Shown here one piece after another: positions 44,801 through 55,681 of a stretch of 64,000 nt of DNA. Below the pieces are notes generated by a model. It made no database searches. It was not told where the DNA came from and was given only the letters and a program-made list of their open reading frames with translations. The number at the start of each line of letters is the position of its first letter. The stretch's first letter is position 1. This DNA is from Pseudomonadota bacterium (lineage in GTDB: Bacteria > Pseudomonadota > Alphaproteobacteria > Rhizobiales > Xanthobacteraceae): assembly GCA_023404675.1 (NCBI GenBank), contig JAEYAW010000030.1:1-64000 (forward strand). The letters are read 5' to 3'. The translations under genes were made by a program, and so were the position numbers.

Positions 44801-45599
44801 GGTGTATCTGCGCACCGGCGAATATGACGACGGCCGGCTCGGCGAGATCTTCATCGACATGCACAAGGAAGGCGCGGCGCTGCGCTCCTTCATCAACAAC
44901 TTCGCCATCGCGGTGTCGCTCGGCCTGCAATACGGCGTGCCGCTGGAGGAATATGTCGACGCCTTCACCTTCACCCGCTTCGAGCCCGCCGGCCCGGTGC
45001 AGGGCAACGACTCGATCAAATACGCCACCTCGATCCTCGACTACGTGTTCCGCGAACTGGCCGTGAGCTACATGGGCCGCTTCGATCTCGGCCATGTGGA
45101 CCCCAGCGAGACCGGCTTCGACGCGCTCGGCAAGGGCGTGGCCGAAGGCAAGTCGCCGGACGAGGTCGCAGGTCAAAGCGCCACGAAATATCTGTCGCGC
45201 GGCCTCACCCGTTCGCGCACCGACAATCTGGTGGTGATGCGTGGTGGCCCATCGACCAGCGTGAGCGCAACAAGCAACGATGCGCCGAGCGGCGGTCATC
45301 GCGTGACGTCGATCACCTCGGCCCGCGCGGGCGACGTGACCGAGGGCGCGGTGGCGCTCAAGGCCGAACTGGACACGGATCTGTCGCCGACCGAGAAGAT
45401 CGAGGCGCTGAACTGGAGCAAGGCGGGGACTGCCGCGGCAATCGCCGCGCCGGTCCCGACCAAGGCCGAGCGCCGCGCCGAAGCCAAGGCCAAGGGCTAC
45501 GAGGGCGAGATGTGTTCGGAGTGCGGCAACTTCACCCTCGTGCGCAACGGCACCTGCATGAAGTGCGACACCTGTGGCTCGACCACGGGATGTTCGTGA
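41829..45599 (+). CDS. nrdJ: Adenosylcobalamin-dependent (class II) ribonucleotide reductase
   Basis: NrdJ converts ribonucleotides to deoxyribonucleotides using an AdoCbl-derived thiyl radical, oxygen-independently. The 1256-residue long-form protein starts MRIERRYTKPDQSPYADLAF. Family blocks include APNSPQWFNTGLHWAYGI, QPHACFIQGIEDDLVNEGG, FKYGSGTGSNFSRLRGEGE and GDIRASNPCSEYMFLDDTACNLAS. FISGAISKTINMPNDATVEDC appears later. The C-terminus ends in two CxxC pairs (MCSECGNFTL and CMKCDTCGSTTGCS), which probably transfer electrons or bind zinc. I chose ATG 41829 because it matches the family start; the frame opens earlier at 41628 through leader sequence. Confidence 0.96.
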   Translation: MRIERRYTKPDQSPYADLAFRLTTSEIRNPDGSVVFRLDNVEVPETWSQVASDVLAQKYFRKAGVAARLKKVEEETVPSWLWRSVPDTDALITLPEAERVGGEISARQVFDRLAGCWTYWGWKGGYFTSEEDARAFYDELRYMLATQRVAPNSPQWFNTGLHWAYGIDGPGQGHYYVDWKTGKLTKSKSAYEHPQPHACFIQGIEDDLVNEGGIMDLWVREARLFKYGSGTGSNFSRLRGEGERLSGGGRSSGLMSFLKIGDRAAGAIKSGGTTRRAAKMVVVDADHPDIEAYIDWKVKEEQKVAALVTGSKINQKHLKAVLKACVNCEGSGDDCFDPEKNPALRREIKLARRALVPDNYIKRVIQFARQGYKDMQFDIYDTDWDSEAYLTVSGQNSNNSVSLKDDFLRAVETDGDWNLVGRTTKKVTKTLKARDLWEKIGYAAWASADPGLHFNTTMNDWHTCKASGDIRASNPCSEYMFLDDTACNLASANLLPFYDPATRRFDVEAYEHLCRLWTIVLEISVTMAQFPSKAIAELSYEFRTLGLGYANIGGLLMTMGLPYDSKEGRALGGALTAIMTGVAYATSAEMAKELGPFPGYKKNAAHMLRVIRNHRRAAFGNASSYEALAVNPVPLDHANCPQPDLVSHAQAAWDSALALGETSGYRNAQVTVIAPTGTIGLVMDCDTTGIEPDFALVKFKKLAGGGYFKIINRAVPEALRALGYRESEIAEIEAYAVGHGSLANAPAINASSLRTKGFTDEAIAKVEKALPTAFDIKFAFNKWTFGEDFLRDTLKIDAEAINAPGFDLLAALGFSKREIEAANVHICGAMTVEGAPHLKAEHYAVFDCANPCGKIGKRYLSVESHIRMMAAAQPFISGAISKTINMPNDATVEDCKAAYMLSWKLALKANALYRDGSKLSQPLNAQLISDDDDEDDAIEALMEAPMAARAAQVAERVVEKIVERVTVLREREKMPHRRKGYTQKAVVGGHKVYLRTGEYDDGRLGEIFIDMHKEGAALRSFINNFAIAVSLGLQYGVPLEEYVDAFTFTRFEPAGPVQGNDSIKYATSILDYVFRELAVSYMGRFDLGHVDPSETGFDALGKGVAEGKSPDEVAGQSATKYLSRGLTRSRTDNLVVMRGGPSTSVSATSNDAPSGGHRVTSITSARAGDVTEGAVALKAELDTDLSPTEKIEALNWSKAGTAAAIAAPVPTKAERRAEAKAKGYEGEMCSECGNFTLVRNGTCMKCDTCGSTTGCS

Positions 45600-45688
45600 C
45601 AAGCGCAAGTGCGTGACAAGCGGAAGGATGGCGGCACGCTCGCCGTCGTTACTCCCGCGCTCGACGAGCTTCGTCGATCAAACAAAAC

Positions 45689-45724
45689 AAACCAGCCTCT
45701 CCTGCGAGAGGCCGGTTTTGTTTG
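45689..45724. terminator. Terminator between nrdJ and gyrA
   Basis: GCCTCTC (45695..45701) and GAGAGGC (45706..45712) form an exact stem with a CTGC loop, extended by AAACC/GGTTT after one mismatch. The plus strand continues TTTTGTTTG; the minus strand continues TTTGTTTTG, so it can work both ways. The rest of 45600..45919 holds only the gyrA 3' hairpin described separately. Confidence 0.8.
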
Positions 45725-45877
45725 GACAGCTTTTTCGTTTCCGGTCGGTTGCCCGAAGGGTTGCCGGTCGTAGCGGCGCTGCGACGATAGCCACCCATTA
45801 GCATGCCCGGCCTGCATGCCTGCGACCAAAACCATTCCGGCGGCGGAGTCCCGCCACGCAGCGGCTTGCGAGTAGCC

Positions 45878-45912
45878 GCTGCCGTTTCGGGCCAGTCCCC
45901 CGAAACGGCAGC
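45878..45912 (-). repeat. Perfect 14-bp hairpin at the gyrA 3' end
   Basis: GCTGCCGTTTCGGG and CCCGAAACGGCAGC pair perfectly over a 7-base loop just beyond the gyrA stop. There is no T-tract. It may protect the mRNA 3' end or terminate weakly before the stronger terminator at 45.7 kb. Confidence 0.75.
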
Positions 45913-45919
45913 CCGCGCG

Positions 45920-48640
45920 TCAGCTTTCGCTGGTCTCGCTCTCTTCCTCGATGCGCTCGACCGACACCACGGACTCGTCGTCCGCCGTATTGAACACGAT
46001 CACGCCCTGTGTCGAGCGGCCCGCGACGCGGATGCCTTCGACCGGACAGCGGATCAGCTGGCCCTTGTCGGTCACCAGCATGATCTGGTCGGCATGCTCC
46101 ACCGGGAAGGACGCCACCAGCTTGCCGTTGCGGCCATTGACCGACATGGCAACGATGCCTTTGCCGCCGCGCCCGGTGGTCCGGTACTCGTAGGACGAGG
46201 TGCGCTTGCCGTAGCCGTTCTCGCTGATGGTCAGCACGAACTGTTCGGCCGCCGACAACTCGACATAGCGCTCCTGCGACACCTGCACCGATCCGCCCTC
46301 GGCGCCGTTCTCCTCGGCATCGGTCTCGACCGGCTCGTCGCTGGCGCCATCCAGCGCGCGCCGCATCTTGAGATAAGCCACGCGCTCGTCGCCGGTGGTC
46401 TCCACATGCCGCAGGATCGACAGCGAGATCAGCCGGTCGCCCGTGCCGAGCGTGATGCCGCGCACTCCCATGGAATCGCGCCCCTTGAACACGCGAACAT
46501 CCGTGGTCGGGAAGCGGATGCACTGCCCCTGCCCCGTGGTCAGCAGCACGTCGTCCCTCTCCGTGCAGATCTGCACGTCGACGATGGCGTCGCCCTCATC
46601 CAGCTTCATCGCGATGATGCCGGAGCGCCGCACGTCGACGAAATCCGACAGCTTGTTGCGCCGGACGGTGCCGCTGGTGGTCGCGAACATCACGTCAAGC
46701 TCGCCCCAGGTGCTTTCGTCCTCGGGCAGCGGCATGATGGTGGTGATGCGCTCGCCCTGCTCCATCGGCAGGATGTTGATGAGCGCCTTGCCGCGCGCCT
46801 GCGGCGCGGCCTCCGGCAGCCGCCAGACCTTCTCCTTGTAGACGCGGCCACGCGAGGAGAAGAACAGCACCGGCGTCAGGTTGCGCGCCGAGAACAGCTT
46901 CATCACGAAGTCCTCGTCGCGGGTCTGCATGCCGGAGCGGCCCTTGCCGCCGCGCTTCTGCGCGCGGTAGGTCGACAGCGGCACGCGCTTGACGTAGCCC
47001 GCGTGCGAGACGGTGACGACCATGTCGAGGTTATCGATCAGGTCCTCGTCCTCGATCTCGCCTTCCTGATCGACGATCTGGGTGCGGCGGGGCGTGGCGA
47101 ACTCAGCCTTGATGTCCTGCAGCTCGGTTCTGATGATGCCCTGGATGCGCGCGCGCGAGCGCAGGATATCGAGATAGTCGGCGATCTCGATGGCAAGCTT
47201 GTCGAGCTCTTCGGAGATTTCCTCGCGGCCGAGCGCGGTGAGCCGCTGCAGGCGCAGATCGAGAATCGCCCTGGCCTGCTCCAGCGAGAGCCGCGCGGTG
47301 CCTTCCGGCGAAATGCGGTGGCGCGGATCGTCGATCAGCGCGATCATCGGCGCGACGTCCGCCGCGGGCCAGTCGCGCGACATCAGGGTGTCGCGCGCCG
47401 TCGTCGGATCCGGCGACGTGCGGATCACGCGGATGATCTCGTCGATATTGGCGACCGCAATCGCAAGACCGACAAGGATATGGGCGCGGTCTCGGGCCTT
47501 GTTCAGCAGGAACTTGGTCCGCCGCGACACCACCTGCTCGCGGAACGCGACGAACACCGTCAGGAAATCCTTCAGGTTCATCAATTGCGGGCGGCCACCA
47601 TCGAGCGCAACCATGTTGGCGCCGAAATTGGTCTGCAGCGGGGTGAAACGGTAGAGCTGGTTCAGCACCACATCGGGAACGGCATCGCGCTTCAGTTCGA
47701 CGACGACGCGGAATCCGTCGCGATCGGATTCGTCGCGCAGGTCGGCGACGCCCTCGATCTTCTTCTCGCGCACCAGCTCGGCGATGCGCTCCACCATCCC
47801 GGCCTTGTTCACCTGATAGGGAATTTCCGAGATGATGATCGCCTCGCGATCCTTGCGGATCGTCTCGAAGGCCACCTTGCCGCGCATCACGATGGAGCCG
47901 CGCCCAAGGTGATAGGCCGAGCGGATTCCCTGCCGGCCGACGATGAGGCCGCCGGTCGGAAAGTCCGGACCTGGCACGATGTTGATGAGGTCGTCGATGC
48001 TGAGCGCGGGATCTTCGATCAGCGCGATGCAGGCGTCGATCACCTCGCCCAGATTGTGCGGGGGAATGTTGGTGGCCATGCCGACGGCGATGCCGCCGGC
48101 GCCGTTGACCAGCAGATTGGGAAATTTCGCCGGAAGAACCGACGGCTCGCGCTCGGAGTTGTCGTAGTTCGGCTGGAAATCGACGGTGTCCTTGTCGATA
48201 TCGTCGAGCAGCGACTGCGCGATCTTGGTGAGGCGCGATTCCGTATAGCGCATGGCCGCCGGCTGATCGCCGTCGACGGAGCCGAAATTGCCCTGTCCGT
48301 CGATCAGCGGCACGCGCATGGAAAAGTCCTGCGCCATGCGCACAAGCGCGTCGTAGACCGACTGATCGCCGTGCGGATGATACTTACCGATGATGTCGCC
48401 GACGGTGCGCGCCGACTTGCGGTAAGGCTTGTTCCACTCGAACCCGTTCTCGTACATGCCGAACAGGATGCGGCGATGCACGGGCTTCAATCCGTCGCGG
48501 GCATCGGGGAGCGCGCGCGCCACGATCACGCTCATCGCGTAATCGAGGTACGATTTCTTCATCTCGTCGGTGATGGACACCGGACGGATATCCGAGGACG
48601 CCGGAGGCTCCCCGGATGTGGGATCGTCGTTGTCTGCCAA
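45920..48640 (-). CDS. gyrA: DNA gyrase subunit A
   Basis: GyrA cuts and rejoins DNA during negative supercoiling with GyrB. The 906-residue protein begins with a TTG codon (48640). It has the cleavage domain with KSARTVGDIIGKYHPHGDQ and catalytic Y132 in AAMRYTESRLTKIAQ, then the coiled coil and the C-terminal beta-pinwheel with the GyrA box QRRGGKG-like AQKRGGKGRSGM near residue 565. A Gln occupies the position of E. coli Ser83 and Asp97 corresponds to Asp87. The acidic tail (EEESETSES) is normal. It follows ssb on the same strand. Confidence 0.97.
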   Translation of the reverse strand: MADNDDPTSGEPPASSDIRPVSITDEMKKSYLDYAMSVIVARALPDARDGLKPVHRRILFGMYENGFEWNKPYRKSARTVGDIIGKYHPHGDQSVYDALVRMAQDFSMRVPLIDGQGNFGSVDGDQPAAMRYTESRLTKIAQSLLDDIDKDTVDFQPNYDNSEREPSVLPAKFPNLLVNGAGGIAVGMATNIPPHNLGEVIDACIALIEDPALSIDDLINIVPGPDFPTGGLIVGRQGIRSAYHLGRGSIVMRGKVAFETIRKDREAIIISEIPYQVNKAGMVERIAELVREKKIEGVADLRDESDRDGFRVVVELKRDAVPDVVLNQLYRFTPLQTNFGANMVALDGGRPQLMNLKDFLTVFVAFREQVVSRRTKFLLNKARDRAHILVGLAIAVANIDEIIRVIRTSPDPTTARDTLMSRDWPAADVAPMIALIDDPRHRISPEGTARLSLEQARAILDLRLQRLTALGREEISEELDKLAIEIADYLDILRSRARIQGIIRTELQDIKAEFATPRRTQIVDQEGEIEDEDLIDNLDMVVTVSHAGYVKRVPLSTYRAQKRGGKGRSGMQTRDEDFVMKLFSARNLTPVLFFSSRGRVYKEKVWRLPEAAPQARGKALINILPMEQGERITTIMPLPEDESTWGELDVMFATTSGTVRRNKLSDFVDVRRSGIIAMKLDEGDAIVDVQICTERDDVLLTTGQGQCIRFPTTDVRVFKGRDSMGVRGITLGTGDRLISLSILRHVETTGDERVAYLKMRRALDGASDEPVETDAEENGAEGGSVQVSQERYVELSAAEQFVLTISENGYGKRTSSYEYRTTGRGGKGIVAMSVNGRNGKLVASFPVEHADQIMLVTDKGQLIRCPVEGIRVAGRSTQGVIVFNTADDESVVSVERIEEESETSES

Positions 48641-48874
48641 GAAAGGAATCCGGACTGAATCTGGTCAGAATCATATAGCGCATGGGGGCGGCCGAAACCA
48701 CCCCCGCGCGCTGCTGGCGCACCGATCTTAGCGCCGATTTTCCAGATACTTAGAGAGGGAAAACAGTTCCCGCGAACCGCGCCGGCGAAGACGTATTTCA
48801 GTCCCCCGCCAGGCAAAGGTGGCGGCTCAGCCCCGCGCGCCGACCGGCGGGGCTATCGCCTTGAAACGGCCGCC

Positions 48875-49369
48875 TCAGAAGGGAATCTCGTCGTCCATAT
48901 CGCTGTTGCGCGCCCCCGCCGGCACCGCGGCCCGCCGCTGGCCGCCGCCCATCGACGACGGGCCGCTCGATCCGAAATCGCCACCCATGTCGTCGCCTCC
49001 GAAGCTGCCACCACCCGCGCGCCCGTCCAGCATGGTGAGCTGCGCGTTGAAGCCCTGCAGCACGACTTCCGTCGAATAGCGCTCCGCGCCGCTCTGATCG
49101 GTCCATTTGCGGGTCTGGAGCTGACCTTCGATATAAACCTTGGCACCCTTCTTGAGATACTGCTCCGCGACGCGGCACAGCCCCTCGTTAAAGATCACCA
49201 CGCGGTGCCACTCGGTCTTCTCCTTGCGCTCTCCGGTGCCCTTGTCGCGCCAGGTCTCCGACGTGGCGATCCGCAGATTCGCAATCGGGCGACCATCCTG
49301 GGTCCGCCGGATCTCCGGATCCGCCCCCAGATTTCCCACCAGGATCACCTTGTTTACGCTGCCAGCCAT
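48875..49369 (-). CDS. ssb: Single-stranded DNA-binding protein
   Basis: SSB coats single-stranded DNA during replication, repair and recombination. The 164-residue protein has the OB fold (residues 1-112; MAGSVNKVILVGNLGADPEIR and SETWRDKGTGERKEKTEWHRVV). A Gly-rich flexible linker follows, then the acidic interaction tip DMDDEIPF. All are typical. It is upstream of gyrA on the same strand, 234 bases apart. A LexA-type box lies about 209 bases upstream. Confidence 0.97.
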   Translation of the reverse strand: MAGSVNKVILVGNLGADPEIRRTQDGRPIANLRIATSETWRDKGTGERKEKTEWHRVVIFNEGLCRVAEQYLKKGAKVYIEGQLQTRKWTDQSGAERYSTEVVLQGFNAQLTMLDGRAGGGSFGGDDMGGDFGSSGPSSMGGGQRRAAVPAGARNSDMDDEIPF

Positions 49370-49893
49370 TGGCGCCTCCTCATCTACTCATCTGGGCCGA
49401 GCTTCCACCAGACGTTGCGGCGGACATCGAAAACCGTCCACCCGCGTCCAGCTCGACCGAACCAACTCGACATTCGGGGATGGACCCTACACCGGCAGGC
49501 TTTGCGAAGCTTGCCGGAATGTGCCGCCCGGCCGCCATGCCCGCGCGTTATCCACCGCCCGCGACCGATTTCAGTATGTTCTTTTTTTGTTCTCGCGCAA
49601 CCCCAAAAGTCCCATGATGTCTGGGGCTTCACGTCAGGGAGCCGAAAGGAACCCCAACGGGCGGTACCGGATTGCGGCTCCATTGTGGCGCAAATGTGCC
49701 CCGAGTTCCAAAATATTCTAAACAAAACCTCAACTTAGGTGGCGTTCGCTTTTGTCCGACTGTTGCATTTCGGAGACGGCTTTTTTACCGGTCGTCGGAT
49801 ATGGTGCATCCACGAAATCGGAATCGGGGCGCTTGCGCTTTGGTCTGGTCGACCGGAACGAAGATCTCGGCCGACAGTCAACTGGAGAATACC
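49370..49893. other. Intergenic region between ssb and the outer-membrane barrel gene
   Basis: The 524 bases carry divergent promoters. A LexA-like GTTC-N7-GTTC box is at 49578..49592, and an AT-rich TTCCAAAATATTCTAAA element with an ATTCTAAA half is at 49706..49722. No gene is convincing here. The Shine-Dalgarno sequence of the barrel gene (CTGGAGAAT) is at about 49882. Confidence 0.5.
49578..49592 (-). promoter_or_regulatory. LexA-type SOS box upstream of ssb
   Basis: GTTC-TTTTTTT-GTTC matches the alphaproteobacterial LexA consensus GTTC-N7-GTTC. It is about 209 bases from ssb and 302 bases from the divergent outer-membrane gene. LexA control of ssb is known in some Alphaproteobacteria (for example Caulobacter). 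The poly-T spacer and distance are cautions. Confidence 0.5.
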
Positions 49894-50640
49894 ATGAAGA
49901 AGTTTTTGCTGGGTACCGTCGCTCTTGCCGCCATGGGGATGGCGCCGGCCTTCGCGGCCGATCTGCCGGCGCGCACCTACACCAAGGCGCCTCCGATGAT
50001 CGCGCCTGTGCTGAGCTGGACCGGTTTCTACATCGGCGGTGAAGGCGGCGGCGGCTGGGGCCGTGACGCGGTGGATTTCCCCGCATTCCTCACCACCACG
50101 GGCCGTTATGACACCTCGGGTCCGCTAGCCGGTGGCGTGATCGGCTACAACTGGCAGACCCCGGGCGGTTTCGTGTTCGGTGTCGAAGGCAGCTTCGACT
50201 GGGCCGACATCAAGGGCAATGCGCTGGCTCCGAGCGGCATTCATGTCGTCAACACCAAGCTCGATTCGCTTTATTCCGGCACCGGCCGCATCGGCTACGC
50301 CTGGAACAGCGTGCTGATCTACGCCAAGGGCGGTTACGCCTATACCAACACCAAGCTCGACATCACCTCGATCGGCACGGGCATCGTGACCGAGCGCGCG
50401 TCGTCGGGCCGTGACGGCTACGTGGTCGGCGCTGGCCTCGAATACATGTTCGCCCCGAACTGGAGCGCCAAGGTCGAGTACAACTACTACAACTTCGGCA
50501 GCAAGGGCGTGACCACCTACAGCCCGATCACTGGCATCGCGGTCGAGCCGGCGACGATCCGCAGCACCGATCTCCACGTTGTGAAGGCTGGTATCAACTA
50601 CCACTTCAACTGGGGTGGTCCGCTGGTCGCCCGCTACTGA
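49894..50640 (+). CDS. Outer-membrane beta-barrel protein (Omp25/31-like)
   Basis: The 248-residue precursor has a signal peptide (1-22, AFA-AD) followed by the PARTYTKAPPMIAPVLSWTGFYIGGEGGGGWG start typical of rhizobial Omp25/31-type porin-like barrels. Strands alternate as in an eight-stranded barrel, and the C-terminus ends near NYHFNWGGPLVARY with a terminal aromatic residue, as for BAM substrates. Function is unknown beyond membrane architecture. Start ATG 49894 is set by the signal peptide and SD. A strong terminator follows. Confidence 0.92.
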   Translation: MKKFLLGTVALAAMGMAPAFAADLPARTYTKAPPMIAPVLSWTGFYIGGEGGGGWGRDAVDFPAFLTTTGRYDTSGPLAGGVIGYNWQTPGGFVFGVEGSFDWADIKGNALAPSGIHVVNTKLDSLYSGTGRIGYAWNSVLIYAKGGYAYTNTKLDITSIGTGIVTERASSGRDGYVVGAGLEYMFAPNWSAKVEYNYYNFGSKGVTTYSPITGIAVEPATIRSTDLHVVKAGINYHFNWGGPLVARY

Positions 50641-50677
50641 GTTCTGACCGAACTTGGTTTTACCGAGACTTGACGTC

Positions 50678-50706
50678 AGAGGCCCGCTTCGGCGGGCCTC
50701 TTTTTT
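50678..50706 (+). terminator. Rho-independent terminator with UUCG loop
   Basis: AGAGGCCCGC and GCGGGCCTCT form a 10-bp stem around TTCG, then a T-run. It follows the outer-membrane gene. Confidence 0.92.
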
Positions 50707-50768
50707 GTGTTGGCTCGATTCAATCGCGGGGCTGACCACGGCTGGCATGCAAGGCGCGGCCTGCTTGC

Positions 50769-51476
50769 TCAGGCGTGGCCGATCCAGCCGCGCCAGGTGA
50801 ACGCCGCGAAAAACATCGCCACGTCGGCAAAGCCGGTATCTTGAAAGATCGCCTCGTCCTCGGCGGGGTCCAGCAGCGTCAACCTCGCATCGATCGCATC
50901 CCGCGCGGCGTCGGCCTGCTGGGGATCCGCGCCGGAGGCGACGGCGAACGCCGCGTAGCGGTCCAGCCAGGCCGGGCGCTCGTCCATCCCTTGCGGAAAA
51001 CTGCTGTGGGCCGCCACGAACCCACCGCCCGGCCTGAGCCGGCGATGGATCGCCGCGACGGTTCGCGACCGCTCCGCCCGGTCAAGAAAGTGCAGCGTCA
51101 GAAGGCACGTCGCGGCGTCGAAAGGCCCGGCGGGCGCGTCCTCGATATAGCCCTCCACGAGTTCGATGCGGCTCATCAGCGGCCCCAGCATGCGCTTGGC
51201 CAGATCGAGCATTGGCCGCGAGGGGTCCACGCCGACAAATGTCCAACCGGGATGCGCCAGAGCGAGCGCCTTGAGCTCCAGTCCGCCGCCCGCCCCGAGC
51301 ACCAGGACGCGAGCATTCGCCGGAGCTCGTTCGGCCAGCAGGATCGCGGTCATGCGATGCAGCGCGGCATACCCCGGCACGAAGCGCGGCGGCACCTGCG
51401 CATAGTTGCGGATGGCTTCCGGATCCTCGAACATCTTGAGGGCGTGATCCTCCTTGCCGGGAGGTTGCTCAGCCAT
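50769..51476 (-). CDS. Class I SAM-dependent methyltransferase
   Basis: The 235-residue cytoplasmic protein has the SAM-binding motif VLVLGAGGGLELKALALAHPGW, an acidic second motif (FVGVDPSRPMLD), and the ATCLLTLHFLDRAERSRTVAAIHRRLRPGG loop. Its acceptor is unknown. Its start overlaps the end of an Rrf2 regulator by eight bases, so the two are cotranscribed and the regulator probably controls the enzyme. The pair is convergent with the outer-membrane gene. Confidence 0.9.
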   Translation of the reverse strand: MAEQPPGKEDHALKMFEDPEAIRNYAQVPPRFVPGYAALHRMTAILLAERAPANARVLVLGAGGGLELKALALAHPGWTFVGVDPSRPMLDLAKRMLGPLMSRIELVEGYIEDAPAGPFDAATCLLTLHFLDRAERSRTVAAIHRRLRPGGGFVAAHSSFPQGMDERPAWLDRYAAFAVASGADPQQADAARDAIDARLTLLDPAEDEAIFQDTGFADVAMFFAAFTWRGWIGHA

Positions 51477-51933
51477 GTCCGTGCCCCTTCTCGTCCTGTT
51501 TTCCTGATCTGCGCGTCAGCCGCGCGTGGAAATCGGCGCTCAGCTCCCGCAGCGTGACCTCGCCGAGCCGGGCGAGCAGAATCGCCTCGGCCTCCACGAA
51601 CGCACGATCCAGCGCGGCATTGACGGCCTGTTCGACCAGGCACACCGGCGCGTCGTTCCGATTGCCGACCGCCAGCAATTCCGGGCGGCCCAGCGCCTCG
51701 TAGACGTCGCGGAGCGTGATCGCGGCGAGATCGCACGACAGCGTCCACCCGCCTCCGTGTCCCTTTTCCGACCGCACGTAGCCACGCCGGCGCAGGCCTG
51801 CCATCACGCGGCGGACCACCGCCGGATTGGTCTGCATCGCCTTCGCGAGCGTTTCGGAGGTGGTGGGCCCGTCCTGCTCGGCCATATGCAGCAGCACATG
51901 GAGAACCCCTGAAAGTCTGCCATCCCTTTTCAT
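51469..51933 (-). CDS. Rrf2 family transcriptional regulator
   Basis: The 154-residue winged-helix protein has the Rrf2 signature near the N-terminus (SGVLHVLLHMAEQDGPTTSETLAKAMQTNPAVVRRVMAGLRRRGYV) and GHGGGWTLSCDLAAITLRDVYEALG. It lacks the cysteine trio used by IscR-type proteins to bind an Fe-S cluster (only isolated Cys residues in LSCDL and PVCLVE), so it may sense another signal. Its stop overlaps the methyltransferase start. The promoter should lie in the 220 bases between it and divergent uvrA, which holds a LexA-type box. Confidence 0.9.
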   Translation of the reverse strand: MKRDGRLSGVLHVLLHMAEQDGPTTSETLAKAMQTNPAVVRRVMAGLRRRGYVRSEKGHGGGWTLSCDLAAITLRDVYEALGRPELLAVGNRNDAPVCLVEQAVNAALDRAFVEAEAILLARLGEVTLRELSADFHARLTRRSGKQDEKGHGHG

Positions 51934-52050
51934 GTAACTTCAATTATCACATGACTTGTGGCGCGACAACCGGGGCCCACCGCGCCGCAATCCGATCGCG
52001 GGACGATCAAAATGGTTGACGGCGCATCAGGGCACTGGAAATTCGCCCGC

Positions 52051-52065
52051 GTTCTTCCTACGTTC
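52051..52065 (+). promoter_or_regulatory. LexA-type SOS box upstream of uvrA
   Basis: GTTCTTCCTACGTTC fits the alphaproteobacterial GTTC-N7-GTTC LexA consensus exactly. It lies 89 bases before the uvrA start. uvrA is a known SOS gene, so this is a convincing operator. Confidence 0.8.
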
Positions 52066-52153
52066 CGGGGTATCCGGGCAAACGACGCAGGCGGAAGCTG
52101 CCGGCACGCACGCTTGACCGGCCCTGCCCTCAAGCTGTCCGGAATGCCCGAGC

Positions 52154-55246
<3,093 letters not shown>

Positions 55247-55681
55247 ACCGTGGGCGATACGCTCAGCCGGATTCAGGCATCTGCAGCCGGGTTCGGACAT
55301 TTATCTTGAAGGTATGAGATGATGCCCTCACCCGTCACCCCGAGGGCCTGACCGAAAAGAATTTGCCGCCTTCGCGGCATTGCCTCTCCGTCATGGTCGG
55401 GCATAGCCGTTCGAAGAACGGCGTTCTGAAGAACGCTTGTGTCCGGCCACCTCCGCCGGGGATGCACAGCGCTTCGGCGCCGGCCCCCGCGAAAAGCTGG
55501 GATGACCGGAAACAAGAGGCGGGTTGGCGTGAAACATGCCGGGAGGCAACCGCCGTGAGCGCCGCAGTGATGCCCTCCCCGTCACCCTGAGGTGCGAGCG
55601 TTAGCGAGCTTCGAAGGGCGACGGCCACGATCTGTCTGTAACGCCGCTCTTTCATAGAACGGGGCAAATCCTGAATGGGGA
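55247..55681. other. Repeat-rich intergenic DNA between uvrA and TIR operon
   Basis: The 435 bases hold no convincing gene. A unit beginning GATGCCCTCACCCGTCACCC (about 55322) recurs imperfectly as GATGCCCTCCCCGTCACCC (about 55569). The second copy continues as a palindrome with CCGTCACCCT and AGGGCGACGG arms. A second palindromic family includes GCCGTTCGAAGAACGGC and GCGTTCTGAAGAACGC, followed by TGTCCGGCCA near 55440. These look like dispersed alphaproteobacterial intergenic repeats. Confidence 0.6.

Noticed and set aside
45803..48658. 951-residue plus-strand frame opposite gyrA
   Set aside because: Antisense shadow of gyrA; its composition mirrors the complement of gyrA codons.
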